NCBI RefSeq assembly: GCF_003429095.1 | Contig: NZ_QVTE01000047.1 | Coordinates: forward strand, 1-54,908 | Length of the DNA: 54,908 nucleotides | Reading direction: 5' to 3' | Source: Peribacillus saganii | Lineage (GTDB): Bacteria; Bacillota; Bacilli; Bacillales; DSM-1321 | Shown here: positions 8,953 to 20,468 of the stretch, one piece after another | Layout of the letters: each line of letters opens with the position of its first letter | Numbering within the stretch: position 1 is the stretch's first letter | Notes under the pieces: generated by a model | What the model saw: the letters and a program-made list of their open reading frames with translations, nothing else | The model's database searches: none | Told to the model about the DNA's origin: nothing | Program-made: the position numbers and the translations under genes

Positions 8953-9598
8953 GTATGTAACGATTGCCATGCCAAAGGGGCGAATTTTTGAAGAAGCTCT
9001 GGAACTGCTGCGCAAGGCTGGCTTTATCCTTCCTCCTGAATTCGATGATTCCCGTAAGCTGATTTTAGAGGTTGAAGAAGAAAAGCTTCGCTTCTTTCTG
9101 GCAAAACCAATGGATGTTGTTACATATGTTGAGCATGGTGTGGCCGATATTGGAATTGCGGGCAAAGACGTCATGCTGGAAGAAGAGAGAGTCGTTTACG
9201 AGCTTTTGGATCTGAAAATCAGCGCTTGTTATCTCGCAGTTGCCGGTTTGCCGGATACAAAGATGAGCGATGTTGCTCCAAAGGTTGCAAGCAAATATCC
9301 GAACATTACCTCCAGCTACTTTCGTGAGCAGGGTGAGCAGGTTGAAATTATCAAGCTGAATGGGTCAATTGAGCTTGCTCCCATGATTGGGCTCGCTGAG
9401 AGGATCGTTGATATTGTTTCAACAGGGCAAACATTAAAAGAAAATGGATTAGTTGAGTATTCGAGGATTGCCAATGTTACATCTCGTCTGATTTCAAATC
9501 CGGTCAGCTTCCGGCTTAAGGAAGAGCGTATATCAGAAATTGTAGACCGTCTTGCGGCAGTTATTGATAGATTAGAGTCCGGGGAATCAGTATTCTAA
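8945..9598 (+). CDS. hisG: ATP phosphoribosyltransferase, catalytic subunit (short form)
   Basis: It joins ATP and PRPP to make N1-(5-phosphoribosyl)-ATP, the committed step of histidine synthesis. At 217 residues this is the short HisG(S) form, lacking the C-terminal regulatory domain, so it needs HisZ. Type II periplasmic-binding-like fold features: [12 protein letters not shown] at the start, [13 protein letters not shown], and the PRPP loop [18 protein letters not shown] near 160-177. GGGGGGAAACGGG lies just upstream of the ATG, inside the end of hisZ. Confidence 0.96.
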   Translation: MNEYVTIAMPKGRIFEEALELLRKAGFILPPEFDDSRKLILEVEEEKLRFFLAKPMDVVTYVEHGVADIGIAGKDVMLEEERVVYELLDLKISACYLAVAGLPDTKMSDVAPKVASKYPNITSSYFREQGEQVEIIKLNGSIELAPMIGLAERIVDIVSTGQTLKENGLVEYSRIANVTSRLISNPVSFRLKEERISEIVDRLAAVIDRLESGESVF

Positions 9599-9643
9599 AA
9601 CTTTTCTCAGGTGACAGTACTATTGCAGAAAAGAGGCACAGTA

Positions 9644-10909
9644 ATGGAAATAGAACAGTTAATGGAAGGTATCTCTTTAAAGCGGTCGGTTGAATCTGGA
9701 ACAGAAGAGCAGCGTGCGGCAGTTAAAGAGATTCTTTTAAAGGTGAGGAATGAAGGAGACGCCGCTTTATATGAATTAACAAAGCGATTTGATGGGGTCG
9801 ATCTTCATAGTTTGAGAATTACCGAGAAAGAAATAAATGAAGCATTGCAGGGATTAAGTGATGAGCACTTGGCAATCATTCGGGAGGCAGCAAAGAATAT
9901 CAAGAGCTTTCACGAAAAACAATTGCGCAATTCCTGGATTTCAACGGATGAAAGCGGCACAATGCTTGGACAAAAAATTACCCCGCTTGATTCTGTTGGT
10001 GTGTATGTGCCCGGGGGAACAGCTGCCTATCCATCATCTGTGCTGATGAATGTACTGCCTGCGAAAGCAGCGGGAGTGAAAAGGATAGTGATGGTGACCC
10101 CGCCTGCCAAAGAAGGCGGCATATCGCCAGCAGTACTTGCTGCAGCCAATATTGCAGGAGTCACAGAAATCTATAGTGTCGGTGGAGCCCAGGCGGTTGC
10201 AGCCTTGGCATATGGAACAGAAACAATTGAAAGAGTCGATAAAATTGTCGGGCCAGGAAATATATATGTAGCACTTGCCAAGCGTGAGGTATTCGGAGAT
10301 GTGGACATTGACATGATAGCAGGGCCGAGTGAGATTGCGGTTCTGGCGGACGATACGGCTATTCCAGAGGAAGTGGCGGCTGATCTGTTATCTCAGGCGG
10401 AGCATGATACCCGCGCCTGCAGTGTACTGGTTACAACTTCCAGGGAGCTTGCTGAAGGTGTTGCTGCTGAGGTTGAAAAGCAGCTTGGCGAACTGCCGCG
10501 TGAAGAGATTGCGAGAGCAGCGATAGAGAAGTTCGGCCGGATTTTCGTGGCAGATTCACTGGAAGGAGCCATTTCAGCCATAAACGAGCTGGCGCCGGAG
10601 CATCTCGAAATTATCACCCGGGATCCTATGAACGTAATGGCAAAGATCCGCCATGCTGGTGCCATTTTTCTCGGACGGTACAGCTCCGAGCCTGTAGGCG
10701 ACTATTTTGCCGGTCCTAATCATGTGCTTCCAACGAATGGAACAGCCCGCTTCTCAAGTCCGTTAAATGTTGATGATTTTCAAAAGAAATCAAGCATCAT
10801 TATGTACAGTGAAGAAGCATTTAAAGCCAATTCTGAGAAAATAGCGGCATTTGCAAGGCTGGAGGGGCTTGAAGCTCATGCGCGGGCGATTGAAGTGCGG
10901 AGAAAGTAA
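9644..10909 (+). CDS. hisD: Histidinol dehydrogenase
   Basis: A zinc- and NAD-dependent enzyme that oxidises L-histidinol to L-histidine in two steps. The frame is open from a GTG at 9611, but the ATG at 9644 (MEIEQLMEG) has AGAGG seven bases upstream and gives 421 residues, close to B. subtilis HisD. Family motifs are visible: [27 protein letters not shown], the signature [23 protein letters not shown] with zinc-region Gln/His, and [13 protein letters not shown]. The operon continues after a 69-nt gap containing a perfect palindrome. Confidence 0.95.
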   Translation: MEIEQLMEGISLKRSVESGTEEQRAAVKEILLKVRNEGDAALYELTKRFDGVDLHSLRITEKEINEALQGLSDEHLAIIREAAKNIKSFHEKQLRNSWISTDESGTMLGQKITPLDSVGVYVPGGTAAYPSSVLMNVLPAKAAGVKRIVMVTPPAKEGGISPAVLAAANIAGVTEIYSVGGAQAVAALAYGTETIERVDKIVGPGNIYVALAKREVFGDVDIDMIAGPSEIAVLADDTAIPEEVAADLLSQAEHDTRACSVLVTTSRELAEGVAAEVEKQLGELPREEIARAAIEKFGRIFVADSLEGAISAINELAPEHLEIITRDPMNVMAKIRHAGAIFLGRYSSEPVGDYFAGPNHVLPTNGTARFSSPLNVDDFQKKSSIIMYSEEAFKANSEKIAAFARLEGLEAHARAIEVRRK

Positions 10910-10920
10910 TATTTTTATAA

Positions 10921-10932
10921 CGAACTAGTTCG
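10921..10932. promoter_or_regulatory. Perfect 12-bp palindrome in hisD-hisB gap
   Basis: CGAACTAGTTCG is a perfect palindrome in the only sizeable gap of the his operon. Its half CGAACTA also occurs at 7699-7705, just upstream of the his promoter. A regulatory role is possible but unproven. Confidence 0.25.
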
Positions 10933-10978
10933 GTAAAGGAAATCAAATATACGGAAAAAATTAAGGGGGGTTTGCAAA

Positions 10979-11566
10979 ATGGAGCGTACAGCAAGTATTG
11001 AACGGTATACCAGTGAAACAAAGGTTAAATTGGATTTTTCAATTGATGGAGAAGGACAGTCTTCGATTGAGACCGGCGTGCCTTTTATGACACATATGCT
11101 TGATTTGTTTACAAAGCATGGCCATTTTAATATGACAGTCGATGCCAAAGGAGATATTGAGGTAGATGACCACCATACGACCGAAGATATCGGAATTTGT
11201 CTTGGACAAGCATTGCTTCAGGCGCTGGGTGACAAACGTGGCATTAAGCGGTACGGAAACGCGTTTGTACCAATGGATGATGCATTGGCCCAGGTAGTAA
11301 TCGATCTTAGCAACAGGCCGCATCTTGAGCTGCGGGCAGAACTTCCATCACATAAGGTAGGAACCTTCGATACGGAGCTGGTACACGAGTTTTTGTGGAA
11401 GCTGGCACTTGAAGCAAGAATGAACCTTCATGTAATTGTTCATTACGGGCATAACACTCACCATATTATTGAGGCTATTTTCAAAGCGCTTGGACGTGCT
11501 TTGGATGAAGCAACCTCAATAGATCCCCGAGTAAAAGGGGTACCGTCCACGAAGGGAATGTTGTAG
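10979..11566 (+). CDS. hisB: Imidazoleglycerol-phosphate dehydratase
   Basis: It dehydrates imidazole glycerol phosphate to imidazole acetol phosphate, a manganese-dependent step. The 195-residue monofunctional form is typical of Bacillus (no N-terminal phosphatase). The metal-binding signature DDHHTTED lies at 63-70, and a second histidine cluster HYGHNTHHIIEA is near 160. AAGGGGGG is the ribosome binding site. hisH starts on the base after its stop codon. Confidence 0.97.
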   Translation: MERTASIERYTSETKVKLDFSIDGEGQSSIETGVPFMTHMLDLFTKHGHFNMTVDAKGDIEVDDHHTTEDIGICLGQALLQALGDKRGIKRYGNAFVPMDDALAQVVIDLSNRPHLELRAELPSHKVGTFDTELVHEFLWKLALEARMNLHVIVHYGHNTHHIIEAIFKALGRALDEATSIDPRVKGVPSTKGML

Positions 11567-12199
11567 ATGATCGGCATTGTCGATTACGGCATGGGTAACC
11601 TTTTTAGCGTCAGTAAAGCCCTTGAGCGTTTAAATGTGGATAGCTTTATCTCAGATAATCCGGCTGAGCTAGAAAAAGCAGACGGAATTCTGCTTCCGGG
11701 AGTTGGCTCCTTTAAGGATGCCATGCATTTGCTTCATTCATTGAAGCTGGCTGATTTCCTGCATAGTTATGTGGAAAGCGGCCGGCCTCTGCTTGGAATT
11801 TGTCTTGGAATGCAGCTTTTATTCCAGGAAAGTGAAGAAAATGGTCTGACTGAAGGCCTTTCGCTGCTTCCGGGACAGGTAGTCCGATTGCCTGAAGCAG
11901 GTGATGATGGAACCATGTATAAGGTTCCGCATATGGGCTGGAATCGGCTGCAGTTCGTAAATACTTCTCCGATATTAACTGGAACCGAAGAAGACTTTGT
12001 GTATTTTGTCCACTCTTATTATGTAGCAACAGAAAACAGGGACGTAATTCTTGCTTCAGCAAATTATGGAGTAGAAGTTCCGGCAGTAGTAGGCAAAGGA
12101 AATGTGTTTGGCATGCAGTTCCATCCGGAGAAAAGCAGTGATATGGGAATGTCACTGTTGAAAAATTTCATTGAGCTAGCGGAAGGGAAGATATCATAA
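11567..12199 (+). CDS. hisH: Imidazole glycerol phosphate synthase, glutaminase subunit
   Basis: A class I glutamine amidotransferase (210 aa) that delivers ammonia to HisF through a channel. The catalytic triad is Cys79 in GICLGMQ with His186 and Glu188 in QFHPEKS; the oxyanion segment is PGVGSFKDA (44-52). Stop and start with hisA overlap by one base (TAATG). The partner hisF follows hisA. Confidence 0.96.
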   Translation: MIGIVDYGMGNLFSVSKALERLNVDSFISDNPAELEKADGILLPGVGSFKDAMHLLHSLKLADFLHSYVESGRPLLGICLGMQLLFQESEENGLTEGLSLLPGQVVRLPEAGDDGTMYKVPHMGWNRLQFVNTSPILTGTEEDFVYFVHSYYVATENRDVILASANYGVEVPAVVGKGNVFGMQFHPEKSSDMGMSLLKNFIELAEGKIS

Positions 12200-12933
12200 T
12201 GGAGAATTTCGCCATTTATCCGGCAATTGATATGCGTGGAGGCAAATGCGTCCGCCTTATCCAGGGAGACTACAATCAGGAAACGGTTTATGGGGATTCC
12301 CCTTTTGATATGGCAAAATCCTTTTCAGATCAGGGCGCTGCATGGATTCATATGGTCGATCTGGACGGGGCAAAGGAAGGCCAGATTGTGGGTGGCCAGT
12401 TTGTCATCCAGGCTGCCAAAAATTTGCCGGCGAATATCCAGATCGGAGGCGGCATCCGATCTGAAAAGGACATTGCAAACTACCTGGAAAACGGAATTGA
12501 GAGAGTTATCCTTGGAAGTGCAGCTGTTTCTGATCCGAATTTTACAAAAGACATGCTAAAAAAATACGGCAAGCATATTGCGATCGGCATCGATGCGAAA
12601 GATGGCATGGTTGCGACTCACGGCTGGCTGCATACGTCAGAAACGAAGGCTGTGGAGCTGGGCAAGGCAGTAGCCGATGCTGGTGCAGAAACGTTTATCA
12701 TCACTGATATCGCTACAGATGGCATGCTGTCAGGCCCTAATGTGGAAGGTGTCCTGCAAATGGCTGAAGAAACGGGGCGGAATGTGATTGCCTCCGGAGG
12801 CATTAGCTCGTTGGAAGACCTGCGTAAGTTAAAGGCCTATTACTCACATGGTATCATTGGAGCCATCGTTGGAAAGGCATTATATGAAAAGAGATTTACG
12901 TTAAAAGAGGCGCTGGAAGAGGTGAAATCATGA
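12199..12933 (+). CDS. hisA: ProFAR isomerase (HisA)
   Basis: A (beta/alpha)8 isomerase that opens the ribose ring of ProFAR to give PRFAR. There are 244 residues; catalytic Asp11 ([12 protein letters not shown]) and Asp132 (IGIDAKDG) are present, with phosphate loops IGGGIRS (82-88) and SGGISS near 200. It overlaps hisF by 4 nt. Confidence 0.96.
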   Translation: MENFAIYPAIDMRGGKCVRLIQGDYNQETVYGDSPFDMAKSFSDQGAAWIHMVDLDGAKEGQIVGGQFVIQAAKNLPANIQIGGGIRSEKDIANYLENGIERVILGSAAVSDPNFTKDMLKKYGKHIAIGIDAKDGMVATHGWLHTSETKAVELGKAVADAGAETFIITDIATDGMLSGPNVEGVLQMAEETGRNVIASGGISSLEDLRKLKAYYSHGIIGAIVGKALYEKRFTLKEALEEVKS

Positions 12934-13688
12934 TAACCAAGCGTATCATTCCTTGCCTTGATGTAAAGGAAGGAAGGGTTGTCAAAGGAGTTCAGTTCGT
13001 TTCACTGCGCGATGCCGGCGATCCAGTTGAGCTGGCTGAATTTTATGATCGCGAGGGTGCGGATGAGCTGGTGTTTCTTGATATCTCAGCGTCGCATGAA
13101 GGCCGGGAAACGATGGTTGAGGTCGTCAAAGAGGTTGCTGCCAGGCTCGCCATCCCATTCACGGTTGGCGGAGGCATTAATTCTCTTGAGGATATGAAGC
13201 GGATTTTAAGAGCCGGGGCTGATAAAGTTTCACTGAATACAGCAGCGGTACTGCGTCCTGATTTAATTAATGAGGGAGCCGCATATTTTGGGACACAATG
13301 CATCGTCCTTGCGATTGATGCGAAATATGACTCTTCTATGGGTTCATGGAGAGTATATACACACGGCGGGCGAAAGCCGGTTGATAAAGAAGTTATTGCG
13401 TGGGCTCGAGAAGCAGTGGATCGGGGTGCAGGTGAAATCCTGCTGACAAGCATGGATAATGACGGAGAGAAAAAAGGGTTCAACCTTGATTTAACACGTG
13501 CCGTGAGTGAAGCGGTCTCCGTTCCGGTCATCGCTTCAGGAGGTGCCGGCAATGCAGAGCATTTTGAGGAAGCTTTTAAAGCCGGAAAAGCAGACGCCGC
13601 GCTGGCAGCTTCGATTTTTCACTATAAAGAAACTTCAGTCCATGAAGTGAAACAGTTTCTAAAACGTCAAGGAGTGTTGGTCAGATGA
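12930..13688 (+). CDS. hisF: Imidazole glycerol phosphate synthase, cyclase subunit
   Basis: A (beta/alpha)8 synthase (252 aa) that uses HisH-derived ammonia to convert PRFAR to imidazole glycerol phosphate and AICAR. Catalytic Asp11 ([13 protein letters not shown]) and Asp130 (LAIDAK) are visible, along with VGGGINS and SGGAGN phosphate loops. It overlaps both hisA and hisI by 4 nt. Confidence 0.97.
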   Translation: MITKRIIPCLDVKEGRVVKGVQFVSLRDAGDPVELAEFYDREGADELVFLDISASHEGRETMVEVVKEVAARLAIPFTVGGGINSLEDMKRILRAGADKVSLNTAAVLRPDLINEGAAYFGTQCIVLAIDAKYDSSMGSWRVYTHGGRKPVDKEVIAWAREAVDRGAGEILLTSMDNDGEKKGFNLDLTRAVSEAVSVPVIASGGAGNAEHFEEAFKAGKADAALAASIFHYKETSVHEVKQFLKRQGVLVR

Positions 13689-14326
13689 ATATAGAGCAAA
13701 TAAAGTTCGATGAAAATGGGCTTGTCCCTGCCATCGTTCAGGACGCAAAAACGAAAGAAGTATTAACACTCGCGTATATGAATAAAGAGTCATTGAAACT
13801 TTCATTGGAATCAGGTGAAACATGGTTTTACAGCCGATCAAGACAGGAGCTATGGCATAAGGGAGCTACAAGCGGCAATACGCAGAAAATCGTAGAAATG
13901 AAGGCAGATTGCGATAGTGATGCAATAGTAGTTTTAGTAACTCCTGAAGGTCCTGCCTGCCATACCGGTTCGGTCAGCTGCTTTGGTGAAGGCGGATCGG
14001 TAAAAGTTGAGGGTGATACTCCGGTAAGCAGTGCAGAGACTCCTTCGGCAGACTTTCTATTGGAATTGGAAAAGCTTATCGGCGATAGAAAAGCTGCTAT
14101 GCCAGAGGGATCATATACAACGTATTTGTTCGACAAAGGCGTGGATAAAATTCTAAAAAAGGTTGGCGAGGAAGCAGCTGAGGTCATTATTGCGGCCAAA
14201 AATCGCAGCTATGAAGAGTTAAAGTGGGAATCAGCAGATCTGTTATACCACTTGCTTGTCCTGCTGCAGGAACAGGAACTTCCATTCCAGCGGGTGCTGG
14301 ACGCCCTTAAAGAAAGGCACCGATAG
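13685..14326 (+). CDS. hisI: Bifunctional phosphoribosyl-AMP cyclohydrolase / phosphoribosyl-ATP diphosphatase
   Basis: A HisIE fusion (213 aa) that carries out the second and third steps of the pathway. The N-terminal cyclohydrolase domain (about 1-110) has MNKESL, the [11 protein letters not shown] block, the acidic metal site DCDSDAI and the zinc cysteines of [12 protein letters not shown]. The C-terminal pyrophosphohydrolase domain (about 118-213) has [15 protein letters not shown] and an all-helical MazG-like look. It is the last gene of the operon: the stop codon lies inside the terminator stem. Confidence 0.96.
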   Translation: MNIEQIKFDENGLVPAIVQDAKTKEVLTLAYMNKESLKLSLESGETWFYSRSRQELWHKGATSGNTQKIVEMKADCDSDAIVVLVTPEGPACHTGSVSCFGEGGSVKVEGDTPVSSAETPSADFLLELEKLIGDRKAAMPEGSYTTYLFDKGVDKILKKVGEEAAEVIIAAKNRSYEELKWESADLLYHLLVLLQEQELPFQRVLDALKERHR

Positions 14327-14345
14327 AGTATTATCGGTGTTTTTT
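14318..14345 (+). terminator. his operon terminator
   Basis: CACCGATA/TATCGGTG stem around the hisI stop, followed by six T. Confidence 0.85.
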
Positions 14346-14417
14346 AGTATCAGGATTTTTTTTATAATCAAATTTGTAGTCTGTGTCATGGTATAACCAG
14401 ATGAATCTCTATATAAA

Positions 14418-14443
14418 ATGACAAGTTGAGCTTGTCGTTTTTT
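14418..14443 (+). terminator. Second hairpin with T run after hisI
   Basis: GACAAG TTGAG CTTGTC extended by flanking A/T pairs, followed by a T-rich run. It could be a back-up terminator or part of the adjoining tandem repeat. Confidence 0.4.
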
Positions 14444-14560
14444 GTCGAGAAATCGATATACTGTAAAAGTGCTGATAAAATTTACAAAGTCGACGATATA
14501 TTTACAAAGTCGACGATATATTTTCAAAGTCGCTGATAAATGAGTGAAGTTGCCGATATT
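14441..14560 (+). repeat. 20-bp tandem repeat array (six units)
   Basis: Six consecutive 20-bp units begin at 14441, 14461, 14481, 14501, 14521 and 14541. Units 3 and 4 are identical (TTTACAAAGTCGACGATATA); the others diverge outward. No ORF covers them. There are no spacers, so this is not a CRISPR array. Confidence 0.85.
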
Positions 14561-14889
14561 TATGAAATATAGAGATACCCGTATATGTATATTGGCAAAA
14601 AGAGCTGGGATTCTTGGTTATTCGGTCAATATTATATGAAAAACATCCCTGTTTTTGCGGGCAGATTGGTGAATTGCTCCATTAAGGGACAAAAAAATTT
14701 AAAAAAAGTCCGTTTTTACCTCATAAACTCTCATAAATGTAGGGGGGAATAAAAGTTCCATCCAATATATCCCCCTATTAGCGCCTGTTTTTGTGCCATG
14801 CAATTATTCCAGAAACAAGTAAAGAGGGCTGCGCCTACAGTATTTCGGCAGGTTAATCGGCATTAGATCTGATAGTGCTCATCAAACCA
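14561..14889. other. Intergenic stretch, nothing assigned
   Basis: AT-rich sequence between the tandem array and the promoter of the TPR gene. Only ORFs of about 20 codons without ribosome binding sites were found, and no clear RNA structure. Confidence 0.5.
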
Positions 14890-14918
14890 TTCCTGTTTTA
14901 GCAATAATATGCTATAAT
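14890..14918 (+). promoter_or_regulatory. Promoter of TPR gene
   Basis: TGCTATAAT (14910-14918) is a strong extended -10; TTCCTG (14890-14895) is a poor -35 at 17 bp. Confidence 0.5.
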
Positions 14919-14952
14919 AGTAGAGTTAATCTGCTTTAAGATGGAGGACTTC

Positions 14953-16452
14953 ATGGGGAACGATTCAAAAGGCGGCCAACAGGCCAAAATTTTACCCTTT
15001 CATCCAACAGGGGAATATTATTTTTCCAAAGGTTTAAAAGCATATCACAGACGTGATTTATATAAAGCAAAAAAATATCTGGAGCGTGCAATGGCGCTCG
15101 AGCCGAATGAGCCGATGATTGCTTGCCAGCTCGCTATTACCTGCACGGAGATGGGAGAGTACACGTACTCAAACAATCTTCTAGAAAATATATTGAATGT
15201 ATTGGATCCGTTGATGGCGGAATGCCATTATTTTTTGGCAAATAATTATGCTCATCTCGGAATGTTTAAAGAGGCTTACCGCCATGCGAATGCTTACCTT
15301 GATAAGGAAGAGGACGGAGAGTTTTCAGAGGATGCTGAGGATCTTCTTGACTTGATCACTTTTGAAACAGATGAGGGAGAAGAAAGCTTTAACCAGGAAG
15401 ATGGCCTGATTTTTAAACAGGAGAAAGCAAGGGAGTACCTCGAATGCGGTAATTTTGAAAAGGCTATTGAGGTGCTGCTTGAGACAATTGAGGAATATCC
15501 TGATTTTTGGTCGGCCTATAACAACTTGGCGCTGGCTTATTATTATGTAGGCCAGACAGAAGAAGCCTACCGGACGCTAGATACCGTGCTCGAAAAAAGT
15601 CCGGGTAATTTGCATGCACTCTGCAACATGACTGTTTTTCATTTTTACCAGCAAAGGGACATGGAGCTGGATGAACTGGTTAAAGCGCTTGCCAAAATCC
15701 GCCCAATTGTTTTGGAACAAAGGTTCAAGCTTGGAGCAACGTTTGCATTGGTTGGCAAATACCAGCTTGCTTATCAGTGGCTTAAACAGCTCCAGAAGCA
15801 AGGCTTTGAAGGAGATGCCACTTTCTTTTATTGGCTGGCTATTTCTGCACACTACCTGGGGCATGAACATACGGCAAAGCAGGCGTGGAAAAGGGTGCTT
15901 GATATCAGTCCCGATAAGGCTGGCATGGAGCCGTGGGCAGAAGGAAACCAGCAAGCCGATGGTTTTGAGAACCACACTCCATCCATTCTGAAAAGAATAG
16001 ATAGCGACTATGCTGAGGAGAGGCTGTTTGCTATTTTTCTTAGTAAACATTCAATGGAAAGGGATATGCTGCACAAACACTCTCTTTTCGCCGATAATGA
16101 AAAATTAACACAGCTGGAGCAGAATTATATCAAGCTGCTTACGGGACATTCACAGGGCATGAACAGTGAGATTGAATTTGCTGACCGAACGGCTGAACTT
16201 CTATATAAACATTTCACCCCGATTCAGATTTCAGAAGCAGGTTTATTTCTTATGTGGTTTTCTTTGTTTGTGGAAGCGGTCAATGAAAACATTAAGCTTA
16301 CGAACCCGGCAGCCTGGGCTGCAGCTTCAGAATATACTTGGAACAAGCTAAGGGATGAGAAGAAAAGCCAGCAGGAAATTGCAAAAAAATATTATATTTC
16401 TACCTCGACATTGGCTAAATATGTAAAATTAGTAAATTCACTGCTTCGTTGA
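14953..16452 (+). CDS. yvcD: TPR-repeat protein, YvcD-like
   Basis: A 499-residue cytosolic protein of tetratricopeptide-type helical repeats. Repeats are recognisable at YYFSKGLKAYHRRDLYKAKKY (N-terminal 20s-40s), at CHYFLANNYAHLGMFKEAY, at AREYLECGNFEKAIEVL and at WSAYNNLALAYYYVGQTEEAYRT. The C-terminal 150 residues are less repetitive and end in a helix-turn-helix-like segment (QQEIAKKYYISTSTLAKYVKLV). GGAGG at 14944-14948 fits the ATG at 14953, not the in-frame ATG at 14941. It precedes trxB as yvcD does in B. subtilis. The interaction partner is unknown. Confidence 0.85.
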   Translation: MGNDSKGGQQAKILPFHPTGEYYFSKGLKAYHRRDLYKAKKYLERAMALEPNEPMIACQLAITCTEMGEYTYSNNLLENILNVLDPLMAECHYFLANNYAHLGMFKEAYRHANAYLDKEEDGEFSEDAEDLLDLITFETDEGEESFNQEDGLIFKQEKAREYLECGNFEKAIEVLLETIEEYPDFWSAYNNLALAYYYVGQTEEAYRTLDTVLEKSPGNLHALCNMTVFHFYQQRDMELDELVKALAKIRPIVLEQRFKLGATFALVGKYQLAYQWLKQLQKQGFEGDATFFYWLAISAHYLGHEHTAKQAWKRVLDISPDKAGMEPWAEGNQQADGFENHTPSILKRIDSDYAEERLFAIFLSKHSMERDMLHKHSLFADNEKLTQLEQNYIKLLTGHSQGMNSEIEFADRTAELLYKHFTPIQISEAGLFLMWFSLFVEAVNENIKLTNPAAWAAASEYTWNKLRDEKKSQQEIAKKYYISTSTLAKYVKLVNSLLR

Positions 16453-16557
16453 GCAAATATTTGGACTGTAAATTGTTTGTTATATAGGATATGAGTAGGG
16501 AAATGCTAAAAGAATAATACGTAAGCTCTTTGGCCATGTATTTTTTTGAGGGAGTGA

Positions 16558-17514
<957 letters not shown>

Positions 17515-17635
17515 AGTGTAACGAGGCTTTATAAACGTAATTCTGTTTTAATTAAGCTGTAACACTAATGAAACAATGTTCAGGTATAGTTAGAATAGTA
17601 ATTGACCCCCTTTTATATTTATAAATCCTTTGGAT

Positions 17636-17667
17636 GGCACAGTTTGCGAAAACTGTGTCTTTTTTTT
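17636..17667 (+). terminator. Terminator after trxB
   Basis: GCACAGTTT and AAACTGTGTC form a 9-bp stem followed by eight T. Confidence 0.85.
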
Positions 17668-17671
17668 GGTT

Positions 17672-17839
17672 CCAGCGAGTTCCAGCGGCCACACGATGTG
17701 GGTAAAAACGGTGTTTGCCACAGGACAAGGAACGCTACGGCAGCGAGGCAACGCACGAAACAAAGCGACAGCTTTGTGAGGACGTAGTGAATTTAGCCGT
17801 TCTGCCTCTTAAACAGGGGGCTTGCGCTTTTCTTGATTT
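17672..17839 (+). repeat. Interspersed intergenic repeat, diverged copy
   Basis: Contains GCACGAAACAAAGCG, TTTGTGAGGACGT and the terminal CTTGCGCTTTTCTTG, shared with the copy at 34135-34345. The 5' end is degraded. It lies between trxB and yvcI. Confidence 0.65.
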
Positions 17840-18036
17840 TCCAGGTATATGTTCGTTGTGGGCAGTTTTGAAAAATAGTATAATAAATGGAATACGTTTT
17901 CATCTAAAGATTGAATATAATGCAAACAATAATATAAAAATGTCTGATTTTTCTCTGTGAAAGGAATCTTGTGCCATAAAAATATGGCTCACTTTTTATG
18001 GATGTATTTGCAGAGCATAAGACCGAGGTGAAAATA

Positions 18037-18495
18037 GTGCAACGTGTCACAAACTGCGTATTAGTAAGGGAAAAAAAAGTTTTGTTACTGCAAAAGCCGC
18101 GCCGTGGATGGTGGGTTGCTCCAGGAGGTAAAATGGAGCCGGGTGAATCGGTGAGGGACGCATGCATAAGAGAATACCGTGAAGAGACAGGTGTTTATTT
18201 GAAAAATCCTTCCTTGAAAGGAATCTTTACTTTCATTATGAAGGAAGGGGATAAGGTGCTCTCTGAATGGATGATGTTCACTTTTTATGCTGTAGATTCT
18301 GATGGAGTAAATGTGGATGAGTGTGAAGAGGGCAAGCTTGAATGGCATCCTCTTGATCAAATTAAAAACCTTCCTATGGCGGAAGGAGACACGCATATAC
18401 TGGAATATATGATACAGGGAACTGGAATCATTTACGGAACTTTTACCTACACCCCGGATTTTGAGCTCTTATCTTACAGGCTTGATCCAGGCTGA
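18037..18495 (+). CDS. yvcI: Nudix hydrolase, YvcI-like
   Basis: A predicted nucleoside-diphosphate-X hydrolase of 152 residues. The Nudix box begins at GGKMEPGESVRDACIREYRE and continues EETGV, fitting GX5EX7REUXEEXGU. The substrate is unknown. A longer frame opens at 17998, but GAGGTG lies six bases before the GTG at 18037, and that start gives the B. subtilis-like opening QRVTNCVL. It leads the conserved yvcI-rapZ-yvcK-whiA-crh cluster; rapZ starts 40 nt later. Confidence 0.88.
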   Translation: MQRVTNCVLVREKKVLLLQKPRRGWWVAPGGKMEPGESVRDACIREYREETGVYLKNPSLKGIFTFIMKEGDKVLSEWMMFTFYAVDSDGVNVDECEEGKLEWHPLDQIKNLPMAEGDTHILEYMIQGTGIIYGTFTYTPDFELLSYRLDPG

Positions 18496-18535
18496 TGCGA
18501 ATATAAATATATAAAATAGGCGGGGGGAGAAGGAA

Positions 18536-19429
18536 TTGAGTACAGGATCTGTAAGCGAGACACAATTGGTAGTAATTACAGGTATGTCAGGAGCCGGAAA
18601 AACGGTTGCGATTCAAAGCTTTGAAGATTTAGGCTTTTTTTGCGTAGATAATCTGCCGCCAACCCTACTTCCGAAATTTCTTGAACTGATGAAGGAATCT
18701 GGCAGCAAAATGAATAAAGTGGCTTTGGTTATGGACTTAAGAGGCAGGGAATTTTTTGATCATTTATTCCGTGCATTGGATGATCTTGCAGAGACTTCCT
18801 GGATCACTCCAAACATCCTGTTTTTGGATGCCGATGATTCAGCGCTGGTCCGCCGGTACAAGGAAACACGACGTACACACCCTCTTGCTCCATCGGGACT
18901 GCCGCTCGAGGGAATAAAAGCGGAGCGGAGCCTTCTTGAGGAGTTAAAGGGAAGAGCACAGGTTATTTACAATACTTCAGAACTAAAGCCGAGAGAACTT
19001 CGGGAAAAGATTCTTACCGAATTTTCAGTTGATAAAAAGCCTGTATTTACCGTGAACATTATGTCCTTTGGATTTAAACATGGAATTCCGATTGATGCAG
19101 ATCTCGTTTTTGATGTCCGATTCCTGCCGAACCCGCACTATATTGATCATATGAGGCCTAAAACAGGATTGGAAGAAGAAGTTTCCAGCTATGTTTTGAA
19201 ATGGACCGAAACGCAAAAATTCCTTGAAAAGGTTACCGATCTGCTGAGCTTTATGCTCCCCCATTATAAAAGGGAAGGAAAAGCCCAGCTGATCATTGCA
19301 ATCGGATGTACGGGAGGTCAGCACCGGTCCGTAGCTCTTGCGGAATATATTGGACACTATTTTGAGGATGGGTATGTCACACATATTACGCACCGGGATA
19401 TTGCAAAGAGGAAGGAAAAACAGCAATGA
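18536..19429 (+). CDS. rapZ: RNase adapter/nucleotide-binding protein RapZ (YvcJ)
   Basis: A P-loop NTPase (297 aa) of the RapZ/YvcJ family, which binds ATP/GTP. The E. coli homologue controls glucosamine-6-phosphate synthase through small RNAs and binds GlcN6P; the Bacillus protein affects competence. Walker A GMSGAGKT at 16-23. The C-terminal domain holds [23 protein letters not shown] and the [10 protein letters not shown] loop. TTG start after GGGGGAGAAGGA. It overlaps yvcK by 4 nt. Confidence 0.93.
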   Translation: MSTGSVSETQLVVITGMSGAGKTVAIQSFEDLGFFCVDNLPPTLLPKFLELMKESGSKMNKVALVMDLRGREFFDHLFRALDDLAETSWITPNILFLDADDSALVRRYKETRRTHPLAPSGLPLEGIKAERSLLEELKGRAQVIYNTSELKPRELREKILTEFSVDKKPVFTVNIMSFGFKHGIPIDADLVFDVRFLPNPHYIDHMRPKTGLEEEVSSYVLKWTETQKFLEKVTDLLSFMLPHYKREGKAQLIIAIGCTGGQHRSVALAEYIGHYFEDGYVTHITHRDIAKRKEKQQ

Positions 19430-20406
19430 CCATGAATCCAAAGCAGCCTAAAATCGTCATAATCGGCGGAGGCACAGGGCTGTCTGTCTTACTGAGGGGC
19501 TTAAAGAACCTCCCTGTTGATATTACTGCTATCGTTACGGTTGCTGATGACGGCGGCAGCTCGGGAAGATTGCGAAAAGAGATGGATATCCCGCCTCCGG
19601 GCGATATCCGCAACGTTCTTGCTGCCCTTTCCGATGTAGAGCCGCTAGTAGAGCAAATGTTCCAGCATCGGTTCGGCAGTTCAAATGAATTGTCTGGGCA
19701 TTCGCTTGGAAATTTGATCCTCGCCGCAATGACTTCCATTACCGGTGATTTTGTCCACGCCATCCAGGAAATGAGCAAGGTGCTGAATGTACGGGGAAAA
19801 GTGCTGCCCGCAGCCAATCAGAGTGTGGTGCTGCACGCTGAAATGGAAGATGGCTCGATCGTTTCGGGGGAGTCCAAAATTCCCTATTCAGGAAAAAGAA
19901 TTAAAAAGGTGTTTTTAACACCAAGGAAGATTAATCCGCTTGCGGAAACGATTCAGGAAATCAGAAAGGCAGATTTAATTGTTATAGGCCCTGGCAGTTT
20001 ATATACAAGTATTCTTCCTAATCTTTTGGTTCCTACTCTAGGAAAAGAAGTGTGCAGGTCGAAGGCAAAAAAGGTCTATATTTGCAATTTAATGACCCAG
20101 GCAGGAGAAACGCTTGACTATACAGCAAGCGACCATGTTCAGGCTATTTACAAGCATATGGGCTGTGCCTTCATGACTACAATTCTTGTTAACAATGAGC
20201 CGATACCTGAGGATGTACAGCTTAAATATAAAGAGGAATATGCAAAACCGGTTGACTTTGATTTGGAACGGCTAAAAGAGCTTGGACTGGATATTGTCCA
20301 GGAGAAAATTATTTCTTATGAGGGAAGCGCCATTCGACATGATACAAAAAAGGTAGCGGCTTTGTTATATAAGCTGCTTCAAAATGAAACCAAACCATTG
20401 GTTTAA
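19426..20406 (+). CDS. yvcK: Gluconeogenesis/cell-envelope factor YvcK (GlmR)
   Basis: A CofD-like protein of 326 residues that binds UDP-GlcNAc and stimulates glucosamine-6-phosphate synthesis in Bacillus; needed for growth on gluconeogenic carbon. The N-terminal nucleotide-binding glycine stretch [13 protein letters not shown] (about 14-26) and [13 protein letters not shown] near 39-51 are characteristic, with GHSLGNLI and GPGSLYTS later. Translationally coupled to rapZ (4-nt overlap). The ATG at 19426 or at 19432 could be used. Confidence 0.94.
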   Translation: MTMNPKQPKIVIIGGGTGLSVLLRGLKNLPVDITAIVTVADDGGSSGRLRKEMDIPPPGDIRNVLAALSDVEPLVEQMFQHRFGSSNELSGHSLGNLILAAMTSITGDFVHAIQEMSKVLNVRGKVLPAANQSVVLHAEMEDGSIVSGESKIPYSGKRIKKVFLTPRKINPLAETIQEIRKADLIVIGPGSLYTSILPNLLVPTLGKEVCRSKAKKVYICNLMTQAGETLDYTASDHVQAIYKHMGCAFMTTILVNNEPIPEDVQLKYKEEYAKPVDFDLERLKELGLDIVQEKIISYEGSAIRHDTKKVAALLYKLLQNETKPLV

Positions 20407-20468
20407 CGTATAAAAGAATATTGGCATCGGTCTTTGGATTTATTGTAAGTGGTTTGGAGGTTAATCGG

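Noticed and set aside
14441..14560. Direct repeats as a CRISPR array
   Set aside because: Units are contiguous at 20 bp with no spacers and no cas genes nearby.
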